The position numbers and the translations under genes are program-made. A model generated the notes under the pieces. The model was not told the origin of the DNA, ran no database searches, and saw nothing but the letters and a program-made list of their open reading frames with translations. This document shows positions 9,608-21,416 of a stretch of 64,000 bases of DNA, one piece after another (positions within the stretch are counted from its first letter, which is position 1; each line of letters opens with the position of its first letter). The DNA lies in contig OZ022342.1 of assembly GCA_963989245.1 (NCBI GenBank), positions 37,764,442 through 37,828,441 on the forward strand, given 5' to 3'. The stretch is from Nansenia antarctica (Eukaryota; Chordata; Actinopteri; Argentiniformes; Microstomatidae).

Positions 9608-10190
9608 TCAAAAACCATACGGTAAGGCTGTGTAGTCTTGCATTAAAACCCTTTTGTTGTAGACTATTCTAAACCTCTTGACAACGGTTGTGTTCTTCAA
9701 TGTGAAAGATTTCTTAACACGTACAATATTTTCAGTGCGGGCCAACACATGACTTGTGCTATTCCTGTCGGCTACGAAATGATCAACGAGCTCCACCAGA
9801 GTGTCTAGTTTAACAACTTTAGAATTCTCAGCGTTCAGGGTAATACCTTTAGCTTTCATGCATGTAACACCCTTTAAAGTTTGATAACCATATGTTTTAG
9901 GCCCCCCTGAACAAAACTCCACAATATGGCCCCTATCTCGTCAGTTAAATCCCCCAAGTAAGGGCCTAGTGGAGGGACCCAATCACCTGGCTTTGTTACA
10001 AAGATCACCGAATCCGTGTCACTATACAAAAGTATGTCATCCAGTTTATACATCAGATCATACAACTCGAGCCTAGCATGTGCAGTTGTGAAAGCTCCTA
10101 GAAAGACATTGATATCCTTTGTATTCCATAAAGACGTACAGTTAACATGTAAATCGACATCACAAGAAAAAATTGATAAGGAAAGGAAAT
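9608..10190 (-). pseudogene. Protein-primed family B DNA polymerase, C-terminal remnant
   Basis: The segment reads FLGAFTTAHARLELYDLMYKL, then the catalytic YSDTDSVIF (motif C) at about 10020, then PLGPYLGDLTDE. After one frameshift near 9900 it continues with EFCSGGPKTYGYQT and KGITLN to a stop at 9608. These are hallmarks of Polinton-type protein-primed PolB. The N-terminal exonuclease, terminal-protein region and motifs A and B are absent: the frame cannot be followed beyond about 10190. The copy cannot make an active polymerase. It shares strand and tight spacing with the ATPase. Confidence 0.85.
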
Positions 10191-10257
10191 GATAGCAAAC
10201 AATTCAAATTAATTCTTCCCCACCATGATTTAACCCACCATGAATCATTCAGGTTGG

Positions 10258-12416
10258 TTACATCTTTTTTAGGGTTTTAATCGTATTCCCTTGTATGTCT
10301 TCCTCTACGTTGACCGGCAACATATCAAGGAGTGTCTCCTCGAAAGCTCCATCCAGTTCAATAGCGCAGGCCTGTGCCAGGAGCTTGGATGCCCCAGTGA
10401 ATGTCTTCAGTTTTCCATCCGTCTCTGCCGACAGAGTCACTTCCATCTTGCTGGACTTTTGAATCCCTTGTATAGACAGCTTCACAGTCTCCAGGGTAGC
10501 AGCTTGGACCTACACACAAAGAAACATATACAGACAGACACACACACAGACAGACACACAGACCAGACACCAGACAGACACACAGACACACACACACAGC
10601 ACACACTTCAGGATTTAGGGTTACGTCTCAAACTATAGCAAGCAGTCTCTGAAAAAAGCAGTTCACCAAATGGCATTGCATAGATGGAATGGGACACTGC
10701 ATAATGGTTCAAAAGTTACCCACCGTATCAACCCTGGTTTTGTAAGTTGAGTTGAGAGAAATTATGTTGTGGTACCCTTTGGATTTCACATTGGTCACCC
10801 TGACTGTATTTCCAACGGATGCACGACAACTGAGAGCCTTCTCATTCCAGAGACAGACCTCGATAGAACCCGTCTCGTCCTGTAAGGTTAAAATGCGCTG
10901 TGGAGTCTTGGCCCTCTGCCATTTCACCTTCACTATATTCACTGGGGGCATCTGAGCAAAAACAGAGGGTATAGGTAACCAGGAAACACTGAACAAATAG
11001 TTATGTGAAGGTCTTGAAAAAGGTATGGCAACTCACTGCAATTATAGTTCCCTCAATGCTCATCTCAGAACCATCTGGTGACGCCTTGGCAACAGCTATG
11101 GAGCAGACTGGATCTTGGGGCGGTTCAATGAGCATCCTTGCCTCCATTTCCAGTCTCTGAGGAACATTGACTTGTCTTGTTTTTGAGACCGTGGCACTTC
11201 GCGTGAGCATCACCATACCGCGACCCTCACTGAGGCCGTCTAGAAGATAAGAGCTCCCCTCTTGAAAGGTTCCATATCTCTCATCCCCATATACACAAAC
11301 GTTGATACTTGTTGTGTCATCAGCCAGACCCATGTAGAAACGAACCAGTTTTTTATTTTCCTTTGTGTCGTGCATCAGCTGAGATTTTTAAATCACTTTT
11401 CCTTTAATTGCTTTACTGCAGAGTCCAGAGCTCTTCAGATCTGCAATGCTTATCTGGACAACACAAAAAGGGGAAAGGGCTTCTGTCAAAGCAGTATCAA
11501 ACCAATATGTACATTTGACACTTGACTCTCTCACACAAGTTAAGTGAGTAAAGGATAAAACAGTTACCCAAGAGTTGGAGGAGCACGGGGACTCAAAGGG
11601 AGATGAATTCTCCTGAGATGATGGAATAAATAAATTAACAATACATTTTTATTTTCTGTTATTCAAACATAATAGGTAAAACAGACATATCGTGTAAATG
11701 TTAAGGGATTTTAGCCAATAGTTGTTTTATTACTGAAAAGATCACACACTACTCCATACCTTGTAGCTTTTATCCCGCCTCTTTTCTGGACCTTAAAAAC
11801 AAAACATTAAAGGTGTATTCAGCTCATACTGTATACATTAGGCATGAAGAATCTCTCGAAAATCAGCCCACTCCCCGAGAACACCCCTGGCCAGTAACAA
11901 CATGCTTATATGAAAACTTGGGTAGGACACTCCATTTTAGAAAGCGCATTTTCCAGACCAAAACAGTATTCAAACCTGCTTCTGCCTCCTCCTCGCCTGA
12001 GTCTGATTTTGATTCGCTCACATATCTTCTCTTACATCCTGAAAAAGATCATGACAATAATATTTGTATTATAGTATCAAATAACCATTATTGCTATCAT
12101 TATTCACTTCACAATCAAGGTTTAAACCCAGCAAAATGATAAACAGCAGTCATTCCCCTATGAGTGAGAAACTTTCTCTTTGTGTGTTTGTGGGGTGGGG
12201 TAGGGGGAGGGGTAATATGGCTACAGTAGGCCTAAAAAGTTGGATATGGGCTGTGGCATTTTCTGTAGCATTTCATGCCACATTTTGCTGCAAATCCTGC
12301 TGATTGGTGTCTCCTCATTAAATGTAAATGTAAAAAAAATGTAATTACTGTGGTACGTAAAACTCAAATTAACTGTTAGAACCAGGAAGAGTCCTGTAGG
12401 CTTACCTCTTGGGGGC
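10258..12416 (-). pseudogene. Spliced gene with OB-fold-like regions, 3' exons
   Basis: Seven minus-strand exons (first one partial) join with matching phases and canonical GT/AG ends: 12416-12406 (rest of the exon split by the LTR element), 12038-11976, 11791-11760, 11612-11568, 11453-11037, 10951-10720 and 10502-10258 with stop. The first small exons encode a Ser/Glu-rich linker. The 417-nt exon and the next one contain two strand-rich blocks that read like OB folds (LVRFYMGLADDTTSINVCVY; LTLQDETGSIEVCLW), as in RPA-type ssDNA-binding proteins. One in-frame TAA at 11390-11388 interrupts the first OB-like block. It sits 70-100 bp before the PolB remnant on the same strand. It may be a viral replication accessory gene or a host-like gene. 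Confidence 0.65.
10510..10600. repeat. CA/CAGA-rich microsatellite
   Basis: Interspersed ACAC and CAGACAGA units lie in the last intron of the OB-fold-like gene, just upstream of its final acceptor on the minus strand. The tract probably supplies the pyrimidine-rich TGTGTG stretch before that acceptor. Confidence 0.9.
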
Positions 12417-13420
12417 TGTTAGGGATTTGTATTAAATACTGTGTGTTCATTTAAATAATATGTGACTGGGATCAGTTGAAGTCTCACAGAGTCATGGAAG
12501 AGAGGCTCTGCTTTTGAGCGACGTGGGGGGAAGGGGCTCCTGACTGGGAGAGGGTGTGTGGTTCAAACCGCCTGTAGATTGCTTATTTTTTCCTATGTAC
12601 TAACAACCATTTTGTACCTGCTGTTATGATATCCTATTTTCCTATACTCATTTTATACTATCATAACTAATGATTAATGATAAGTCTATTCTTCAATATT
12701 GTATTTTAAACTTGTTAATCGAATCCCAAGCCATGGGAATCTGTGGGCCTGGCAACAGTGATGTTTACACAAGCGATCCTGATAAGGACATCGGACCATA
12801 TAGACCTGGTCATGGAAGGAATGTGTTTGAAGATTAAATAACTGGCCAATTTCCTTAAAAAAACATTAGAATGTGTGTGTGTCTAAGGTCGTGCTAGGCT
12901 GTGCAAGTACCGTTGCAGACAGAATGTCCAAACAATCCCACCATGACAAACGACTGGGGGGTCAGAAGAAGAAGATAACACACAGCACACTCGCACGGAC
13001 ACTGAAAGAAGTCAAAGGCCACATACCGATATAGAACAGACGTTTACCATAAAACCTACAGAGGGACAGCCCATCCCAAAAAATGTTAAAGAAAGATTGA
13101 TATAGACTGTGGACCCAGGGAAAAGGGGGCTCTTCTCTGGTGAAGCTTCTGCAGCTAACCAGCTAATCCTGGTCTGTGGAGGTGAAGCTAGATAAAGACC
13201 CCTTTCCATGGAATGAAATGCTATTGTATGCTGATATTATTGTTTGCAGATGTGCTCGAATAAATATTCTCTTAAAGAACAGTTCAGTAGTGGTGCCGAA
13301 TATTTGATTGGATCATTTTATCTTAGAAGTTATATCAAGGACGTCTCGTTGAGAATAAACGGACTCGCTTGTAAGTGACGACTCAATTAAATCAATTCTG
13401 GAGAAGTTGATCACCTTACA
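12417..13420 (+). repeat. 5' LTR
   Basis: 1004 bp, TG...CA ends. It contains CGAATAAATATT near 13258, a possible poly(A) signal. By eye it differs from the 3' LTR at two positions only (CCATGGG versus CCAAGGG near 12734, and GCAGACAG versus GCAGATAG near 12917). A 66-aa antisense frame present in both LTRs is not a gene. Confidence 0.97.
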
Positions 13421-13424
13421 AAAT

Positions 13425-13442
13425 TGGTGACCCCGACGTGAT
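13425..13442 (+). promoter_or_regulatory. Primer-binding site, tRNA-Trp type
   Basis: TGGTGACCCCGACGTGAT is complementary to the 3' end of vertebrate tRNA-Trp (ATCACGTCGGGGTCA plus CCA). It lies four bases after the 5' LTR. The same primer tRNA is used by avian alpharetroviruses and is the source of the W in HERV-W. Confidence 0.93.
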
Positions 13443-13721
13443 TTTCAACGGGATGCAAGGAGGAGTGGGCGAGGCTGGGTTCGGACTAAGCACTTCCACG
13501 GTACCAAAACAAAAGAGGTGAGCAGAGCCATTTAATGAAATCTGCTTAGGTAGACAATAGTATTCTAGGTGGAAGTGCTGGGCCTGAATCGTCAAACCCA
13601 TTCTGATCTGTGTCTTTGAAGATCCGTCACAAAGTAAGGATAATCATTAATTAAATTGACATTCTATACATTATTGAACACCACTGTCTGATATTTAAGC
13701 ACATCTTGTATTAATGTGTAA

Positions 13722-13867
13722 TAGACCCGCCGAGGTCTAAAGAAGGGACAGTAGCTAAGTCCTGGAAATAAAAAGGATAGACCCGCCGAGGTCTAAGGTA
13801 AGGAAAGACACGACAGTCCTGGATATTAAGAGGTAACCAGCCCCCAGGATAGACCCGACGAGGTCTA
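13722..13867 (+). promoter_or_regulatory. Three repeated stem-loops in the LTR-element leader
   Basis: TAGACCCGCCGAGGTCTA occurs at 13722-13739 and 13778-13795, and TAGACCCGACGAGGTCTA at 13850-13867. Each can fold as a 6-bp stem (TAGACC/GGTCTA) with a six-base loop. The position between PBS and gag, and the repetition, fit a packaging or dimerisation signal; that role is inferred. Confidence 0.5.
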
Positions 13868-14030
13868 AAGAAAGGACGGTGTCCCGAAGGTTGAAATACC
13901 TTGCAAACCAAGTGAGGAGTGTAGGTCATTGCGGATAGGGTAGCGTCTACGGCAGGACTGCAGTCCGGTAGAGGTCCTATTTAGCGTGACCTCCTCTCAC
14001 AGCGGGCGCTAAAACAATTGTGACGTTAGG

Positions 14031-14250
14031 ATTATAAGGTTCTATCTTCATTTGAGTCAAAATTGAGTTTTTTGCATAATCTGATCCATTAAGTGGTTTA
14101 TTAATGTGTGGTGTTATTTTCAAAATGTTGACATTTTGAGTGGGTAATTCATAAAATACAAAGGTTCCATCTCACAAAACATAATGGAATGTAAAAACTT
14201 TGACGCTCAGTGTCTCTGAACTACCTTAAACGGAGATAGAACCTTATAAT
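14031..14250. mobile_element. MITE, 220 bp, in the LTR-element leader
   Basis: ATTATAAGGTTCTATCT at 14031-14047 is the exact inverse of 14234-14250, and similarity continues outward with one mismatch (TTAG) and further inward. An internal variant, AAGGTTCCATCTC, occurs near 14161. No clear target duplication. Confidence 0.75.
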
Positions 14251-14764
14251 TCTAAACTCATGCAAAGGTGTTACGTAATATTGTATGTAAATCATAGATG
14301 GAATTGTTATTATTATTGTAATTATTAGCAAACTTTGTAAAATATGTTATGCCTCGTTCAAGGTGTTTAAAGAAGTGTTGTGCTGCGGGTGTGACCCACC
14401 ATTGAAGCGCAGACAGCAGGAAAAAAAAAAAAAAAGGCTCACTAGGAGTGTCTCTGTTACGTGGCGATTTGTGTCTCGTCGTCTTTGCAATAGTGGTATA
14501 TTTGGGGTGTTTGATTACATTGTGGTTTTGTTTAGTTGTTCAGTTTGTTTAGTATTGGTTGGCAATAATAATATTGATATAAGGGTGGCAGCATAGCCAC
14601 ACGATACAGTGAACCCTCAGTAGAATGACTATCTAGATGAGCAGATAATGCAGAACACATAAGACAGAAGAATACATAGCGACAAGATAGATACACACAG
14701 AGACCCTATAAGATATAATATAAGACCTTAATTAATTCAGAAGAAAGAAAAACCGACGAGACCG

Positions 14765-15258
14765 AGGAGAAACAGGCCGTGCAGCGTGAGAGGTTGTTGA
14801 AAATGCAGGTGACCGTAGCTGTGGCTGTGGCTACGGCAAGGAAGAAGGAATGTAAAGAATACAAGATATTGGTCCAGCTTGGACAGGTGCCGCAGGCCTC
14901 TGCAGCACCACAGCCCCCGGCTCAGTACCAATCCTTCCCCGAATATCAACAGAGAGGCGGAGGGAGAGGACGTGGGCGAGGAGGCCGCAGGAGAGGCCGT
15001 GGAGGACCAAGAACACCAGGAGCAGGTGCCTGCCACACATGTGGAGGAACAGGACACTGGAAGAAGAAATGCCCGAACCAAGGGGGCCAACAGCAGTCAT
15101 GGGGACCAACGCAGCAGCAGCAATGGCAGCCCCAGCAGTTTCGACCCCCCACACAGCAACAGTGGGGGGGCCCGATGCCAGGCCAACTGGCACCAACCAT
15201 GATGGCCCCCATGATGAATCAACCACGAGGAGGGGCTCCTTATGGTCAAAGCCTATAG
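14765..15258 (+). pseudogene. gag: Gag remnant: nucleocapsid with one CCHC zinc knuckle
   Basis: The frame 14779-15258 holds an Arg/Gly-rich block followed by CHTCGGTGHWKKKC (C-X2-C-X4-H-X4-C), the retroviral nucleocapsid zinc knuckle, then a Gln/Pro-rich tail. Only a short basic segment precedes it, so matrix and most of capsid are missing. It ends just before the protease remnant. It belongs to an old endogenous retrovirus copy and is not functional as Gag. Confidence 0.8.
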
Positions 15259-15287
15259 GGATGCCCGGGAGGCGAAAGAGGAACCTA

Positions 15288-15619
15288 CCACTTCCACCCG
15301 AACGAAGAACCAATGATCGAAATACTGGTGGGAGGAGAGAAAAAACAGTTCATGGTAGATACTGGAGCAGCAGCGTCCACCATGACAAACCACAAGGGTA
15401 GAGTTCCTCCTCTGTCGGAAAATCTGGCCATGACGACAGTAGGCTACTCCGGACAGGCATAGACACAGAAATAAACAATCCCCCTAGAAACAAAAATAGG
15501 CCACCAGAAATTGTCACACAACTACCTGTTCGCTCCCCAATGCCCCGTAAACGTAATGGGGAGGGACCTGCTATGTAAATTGAACGCGGAGGTAACTTGT
15601 GGACCAGACGGATTAACAG
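15288..15619 (+). pseudogene. pro: Retroviral aspartic protease remnant
   Basis: Reading from about 15290 gives IEILVGGEKKQFMVDTGAAAS, with the active-site DTGA at about 15357. Later, after stops near 15460-15475, the conserved flap-distal segment VMGRDLLCKLN appears at about 15555-15590. The order and spacing suit a gamma/epsilon-like retroviral protease. In-frame stops inactivate it. The coding sequence is then cut by the hAT insertion at 15620. Confidence 0.8.
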
Positions 15620-17250
15620 CAGTGGCGGACTGGCCACCGGGCAAGCCTGGCAAATGCCAGGAGGGCCGCGAGACTCTGGGCCGCTCAGAATGTATTATCT
15701 TTATATATATTTTATTATTTTTTTTGTAATTTTGTCTCTGATGATTTTCATTGAAAATAACTTATTTCAGCAGACCGCGGCCCAAAACAAAGGGTGGGGC
15801 AGAGAAAAAGAGGGACAAATCGAAGAAAGCTCTATTGGCAGAGGGGGGGAAATTAACAAAAATAACCGATCTGTTTGTGAAGCAAGCAGCAGGTGCTAGC
15901 GTAATTCCTTCAACTAGCACTAGCACTAGCGTTGAACTTGTGGAGGGAGACGACGAGGGAGAGAAACATGGAGACAAGCAAGAGGAAGTGGCAGAGGAAT
16001 CGGACATGGACACGGGACTTGTGGCAGAAACAGTTCATCATGACAAGCAAAAGGCGTTGGAAATTACCGGTACATTATCAGAGAGAACGGCGGCCGCGGG
16101 AGCAATGAGCGGAGCCGGTAGGATGGCTACAGAGGAGCAGTGTGATTTTTTCAAGCGACCAAATTTCGACACACTTGGACAGTTTTCAAGTTTCACCCAC
16201 ATCAGTCGGCTGAAGGAACAGCCAAGAAAGCGTTTAAACGCAAAGATGGATCACAACGGAAATGGGTCAGCTATCGTGATGAGGACCATTCTTTATTTTG
16301 TGCAGTGTGCCTGGCATTTTCTAAGATAGAGAGACGGACAACAGGAGAGGAGAGCAACAGAGAGACAGACAACAGGAGAGGGGAGCAACAGAGACAGAAC
16401 TGAGGTGAGGTGAGCAACAGAGATAGTTCAGGATGATAACAAACAGTTCATATGACAGACACAACTAATGTCAAAGAAAAGATGACCAGCAGCTCAAGGC
16501 AGTATACTTTACTTTAATGTAATTAATTGATTCATGTTAAAGGATAAATATTATGAATATTAAAAAATGAATAAATGAATAGTCTTTCTTTCCCTAAAGG
16601 TTTGACATGGCATTCTCTCTCTCTTTTTATTTCTCTCTCTCTCTGCTGAGAGACCACTTGCTATTCAAGTATAGCCTACTCCTACGTTTTTTCTGTTGTC
16701 CTCACAGAACGGACTTGCTTTTTCTTCATGTGCTTTATGCCAATAACATACTCCATTGGGATACGTGTGTTTCTGGTCATAGGTTCTGGTTGGTGTAGTT
16801 GTAGCGTATCATTTTTGGTGTAGGTAGGGGCCCGAACAATGACTCAAGCCCAGGGGCCCCCACTAGGTAGGGGCTATGCTTGGGAAATGGAGTTCAATAT
16901 AAGATCTAAAGAATTAGCCTACTTGTTGTGAGTTTGATTTCAGAATTTAGCAGTTGGGATGGTTTCTCATGTTTTGGTCTGGCCTATGTATGCTATTTGT
17001 CCTGAATGTGCCTTATAGCATACTACTGGTTATACTATGCTCTCAATAACGTTGTGTGGATTGTTGTCGGCACTCTGAATTCATCAGCGATTGTAGTGTG
17101 TCAGTTGCGTGTGCGTGTGTGTGTTACATTTGTGTTCCAAATGTCTACATTCGATTTTTTATGTTAACAATCCGTGTTGATCTTGCGTTTGGAAATAGGG
17201 CTGTTGTGTCGCAAATGCCAGGGCTGTTTTTTGATCCCAGTCCGCCCCTG
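15620..17250 (+). mobile_element. hAT transposon, 1.63 kb, in the LTR element
   Basis: Terminal repeats CAGTGGCGGACTGG (15620-15633) and CCAGTCCGCCCCTG (17237-17250) are flanked by a perfect 8-bp duplication ATTAACAG (15612-15619, 17251-17258). Leaving out the insert restores a continuous retroviral frame locally. It carries part of a transposase and a two-unit version of the 30-bp minisatellite also seen at 972-1175. The catalytic domain is absent, so it is non-autonomous. Confidence 0.95.
15751..16329 (+). pseudogene. hAT transposase N-terminal part (TTF-type zinc finger region)
   Basis: The 192-codon frame has a basic start, an acidic middle and CDFFKRPNFDTLGQF near 16145. A one-base shift near 16250 then gives WVSYRDEDHSLFCAVCLAF, typical of the TTF-type zinc-finger segment of ZMYM1-like hAT transposases. 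The RNase H-like catalytic and dimerisation regions that should follow are missing; the minisatellite begins at once. Confidence 0.65.
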
Positions 17251-17309
17251 ATTAACAGTAACACTTCCCGGCGGCAGGAAAGTCACCGGGGAAGCCCCAT
17301 GCAGAATAC

Positions 17310-17925
17310 TAATAATGAGAGATATGTATTGACTTCACGGACATGGGAGTGATTGATAGATTTTCAAGGTGGCCTGAAGCATATCCGTGTAAACGGGAGG
17401 ATGCCGCATCTGTAATAAAGTGCCTCTTAAAGGAATTCATACCACGGTTTAGTTTCCCTACAATAATACACTTTGATAATGGGTCACATATAAAATAAAA
17501 TAAAAGTCCATATGGCTGCAATTGAGACAGCAATGGGGATTAAGCATCGATTTGGTTCAGTCTACCACCCCCAGTAGTCACAGGGTTAGGGTTAGGTTGA
17601 GAGGGATAACCAATCTATTAAAAGAAAGTTGGCCGACATGATACAGAGACAGAGGGAGGTGGCTTGAACCCCCTCTCCATGAAAATGAATATCAAAACTC
17701 TAACTAATCTCAATCGAGTTTTCTCTTCACAGGAACTGAATGCTGCGGAGAAAGCAGACAACGGCGCAAAACAGACTCCTATTTTAGACCCAGGCGATGT
17801 GGTGGACAAGACCGTGGGAGGTATATTGACCACCTCACACGCTGTCAGAGTCGAAGGTAAACCGGGTACAGGGTGGCCTCTCTTGTCACACTGTACCAAA
17901 GCAGACCCACCACATGTATACAATT
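17310..17925 (+). pseudogene. pol: Retroviral integrase remnant
   Basis: DFTDMGVIDRFSRWPEAYP at about 17330 contains the first catalytic Asp region. IHFDNGSHI at about 17460-17490 holds the second. GIKHRFGSVYHP at about 17540-17575 leads towards the third. The C-terminal part VEGKPGTGWPLLSHCTKA, typical of retroviral integrase ends, lies at about 17850-17910. Stops, a TTAGGG-like insertion near 17583 and frameshifts break it. RT and RNase H, which should precede integrase, are deleted between protease and here. Confidence 0.8.
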
Positions 17926-18004
17926 TTCAAATCCTGGCGATTCTGTCAGCATGCACCCTCCTTTCGGTGATGTTTACTGGGGTCCCAGGGGGGGGGTTTG
18001 GGTT

Positions 18005-20040
18005 CCAAGAAGCATTTCATGACTTAGCCTCAGGCTCAAATAATGTGGAAAGTAACACAACAAGTGGACTATTAATCCATGATATTAGCGAACACCTGCC
18101 TGTCTTTTCATTTTATGAATGTAATTATAGAAAGAAGAGTGAGTTAAAGGAAATGACATACAAGAGAATAAGAACTGAGGAATCCATATCTGCTTTTAGA
18201 AATGAGTTAGTAAAATGGAATTGGAAGGGTGATATGAAGAATTAGATGTGGACAAAGCTTATGGGTTATTCCTAGAAACATTTAAAGTTCTATATGACAA
18301 AAACTGCCCACTAAAACAATGTAGCAATAAAAATAAATATTCTGAAAATCTGTGGATGTCCAGGGGCATTCAAAATGCATACAAGAAAAGGTATACTCTA
18401 TAAAGTGTATGTATAAAGCATAAAACAAAGGAGGCAGGGGTTACATAGAAGAAATACAAAAAACAAACTAATTAGTATTATGAGAATATGTAAGAAAGAT
18501 TATTATACCAGATTATTAGATGAGAATAAAAAATAATGTTAAAGAAACAAAGTAGAACATTTTACAGACAATGACGGGAAAATTAGCCTTATAAATTAGG
18601 TGGTGGATGGATTTAAGAAGAAAAAAAAACATATATATATATATACAGTATATATAAGTATATATATGTTGTTGATATGGGGCCAAAACTAGTTAAAGAA
18701 ATAAACGGCACTGGAAAGAGATTTGCTGAGGAGGACTGTGGAGAGAGAATCACTGACTCAATATCGATGGGAACTATAGGAAAAAATAAAAATATTTTAC
18801 TGATATACTGATATGGTAAACAAATGTATGAACAAAACTTCAACAGATAAACACCTCTTCACCAATTACAGACCGGTATCCTTATTATAACAGTTAGAGT
18901 TAGGGTTAGGGTTAGAGAAACTATATGATGAAAGACTGGCCAATTTCATTGAAAAACATCAACTACTAATGGATAGTCAGTATGGTTTTAGAACAGCTAG
19001 ATCTACTGCCATGGCATTAATGGAGCTAGTAGAAGCAAATAACAACTTGTACAGAGAGAAAGAAATATGCACTGGGCATATTCATTGACCTTAAAAAAGC
19101 ATTCGACACAATAGATCATGAGATTCTACTTTTAAAAAAAAGGACAGGTATGGTGTCAGAGGGGTCGCACTTGAATGGCTTAAAAGCTATATTAGTAATA
19201 GACAGCAATTTGTTCAAATAGGCCAGAACAAATCAAGGTGCTTAAATATTACCTGTGGTGCCCACAGGGGTCGAATTGGTTGTCTTGGCAGATGACATAA
19301 ATATGTTATGTTATGGGGAAGATCTGCAGCAGCTTTTAAAGGTGGCAAAGAAGGAATTGTACAAATTAAAATGCTGGGTTGAGACAAACAAGCTATCATT
19401 AAATCTGAATAAAACCAAATTCATGCTATTTGGAAATTGCAATATAAATACAGAACTCCATCTGGAAATTGAAAATGTCTAAATCAATAGAATATATGAA
19501 ATCACGTTTTTGGGTGTCTTAAATAGACCACAAACTCCGCTGGAAACAAAGTGAAAATATCTGTGCTCAAAGATTGCGAGAAGCTTGGGAGTTCTGGGTA
19601 AAATTAAATACATCTTAAATCAGAAATCACTATACACTCTATGTTGCACACTCATTGTACCCTATCTGTCATATTGTGTTGGAGTTTGGGGAAATACATA
19701 TAAAACCAACCTAGAAAAGATATGCACATTGCAAAAAAGAGCTATAAGAATTGTACTTCATGCTGGGTATAGAGGTCATACCAATTATTAATAAAATAAA
19801 ATAAAAGTCAAACTCTGAAATTTTGAAATTTGGTTAAATTCAGAGCTGCACGATTCATGGTTAAAAGTAAAATAAGGTCCCTGGCAACTTACAAAAAATG
19901 TTTTGTTCATGAGCAGAGACGGGGGTTGTATAGTCTAGGAGGGAAATTGAATGTAGAACAGCCTGTTGTCCGTGCAGCGCTCAGGGGCCGTGTGCATTGG
20001 GCATTAGAGACATAATTCATAAACAAGCATTTGTGTTCAA
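18005..20040 (+). mobile_element. L2/CR1-like LINE fragment, decayed
   Basis: Broken frames give DISEHLPVFSF (end of endonuclease), KCWVETNKLSLNLNKTKFMLFGN, LVVLADDINML (RT catalytic ADD box at about 19285), QYGFRTARSTAMALMELV at about 18980 and FIDLKKAFDTIDHEILL at about 19080. These suit an L2/CR1-type ORF2. Many stops and indels make it nonfunctional. It lies within the LTR element downstream of integrase; exact ends are uncertain. Confidence 0.75.
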
Positions 20041-21410
20041 AGTACAGAAGCGTACGACATGTTTTTGTTGTAGTTTAGCTTCTCTGATCTGCGGTTTCAG
20101 TCGACCGTCGGTACAGAACCGTACAGTCGGGTGAGCCTGCGGTCAGAGACAGGGTCAGAGGGAGAGTAATATATGAGTTTCATCTCTGAAATCTGTGGAG
20201 AAAAATGGAAATGTCCTGATGTGTTTTTGATTTTTCTCCTCGAGGCGAGGAAATATCTCAGAGGACGTTTCCAAGGGTTGTCGTTGTTGTTTTGTTTCAG
20301 TCCAATCGTCATGTTTGTTTGTTTATTTGTTTGTTTGTTGTTTTCCAGTGAATGACCATACTACTGTTTTTGGAAGATGAACTGGGATTTTTGGAGTCCT
20401 TTTGGGTAGGCAGGGGATTGTCTTTTGCTATAGTAGATAGGTATATTATTATTGATATTGATAGAAAATCTATTGCATAATGGTATGATATTGTGGGAAA
20501 GGGGCAGGACCAGATGGGCTTTGCTTCTGTCTGTCTCTTCTAGAACAGGGCCATTGCCGACTGTTGCTTCCATGTCGTGGAAGATATATTTTATTTCAAT
20601 TTATAGCTTATTTTATTTGTATTTTATTTGTATTTCTATTTATTTTTTGGGGTTTGCTTTTGTTGTTTTTTGTTGTTGCAGATGTGTGTGTTTTGTGGTT
20701 GAAATGTTCGAGATAAATGGAGATGTCCACCATCTCTAAGGTGACATGTTTAGTCTGCAAACAAGGGGGGAAACAAATAGCTGGTTTTGGGGTATTTTCA
20801 ATTAATGGTGGTAGTGAGGGTATGTACTGTATGTACGACTGCATTTTGTTGATGGGCCTACCTGTCAACCACTCTCTCTATAGGAAAAACTGTCCCGGTA
20901 TGAATAGAACTAAAAGTCAGATGTTTACCCCTCACATTTAGAAAAAGGCTATGACTGCCTTAACAGGACGGGAAAGGGGGGCGACGTGTGACGTCTTAAT
21001 GCTACGCGCTATATAGGACTCTGTGCCAGTGCGGTGACAGCACTACTTGTACTTTTAATGGGTTACGGCATTCTGACTTTTCAAGTGTGGAGAAAAAAAA
21101 AATGTCTTTAAAACAATAACAATGTGACAATGTTTACTGAGAACTGTGTGAATACTGAAAACTGTGTGAATGACAAGAATGCAGAGCAGGATACTCCCAT
21201 GTGATAAACAAAGGTTTTACGACTACTGATAAGCAGAGGGCTTCGGAGGAGAAGAAGCGCTGTTCCTTCTCACTCTGGGACAGTTATGTTTAGTATTCTG
21301 CGTATTTGACTCTGACATCAGGGGACAGGGAATCAGACACAACCTGTAGCAGACATGTTTTGGAAAGGTGGGGGATCACAGTTGTATAGATATCTGCCTT
21401 TAGATTGGAG
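20041..21410. other. LTR-element interior, unassigned
   Basis: No recognisable retroviral or host ORF is seen. The stretch is T-rich between 20330 and 20700. A weak GGGSQLYRYLPLDW segment near 21370 could be env- or pol-derived, but I cannot support either. Confidence 0.3.
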
Positions 21411-21416
21411 GCACCG

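Noticed and set aside
13012..13209. 66-aa minus-strand frame, identical at 22753-22950
   Set aside because: It lies in the LTRs and is duplicated only because the LTRs are; no motif supports a gene.
14363..14596. 77-aa frame with a hydrophobic segment as a possible env or leader peptide
   Set aside because: It has no Env landmarks and lies between PBS and gag; chance frame.
17664..18245. 193-codon frame in the LTR element read as one protein
   Set aside because: It fuses an integrase C-terminal remnant with L2-like LINE endonuclease sequence; it is a chimera of insertions.
18885..18917. TTAGGG-like telomeric repeats (also near 17583 and 54385)
   Set aside because: Only two or three imperfect units each; too short to call an interstitial telomere.
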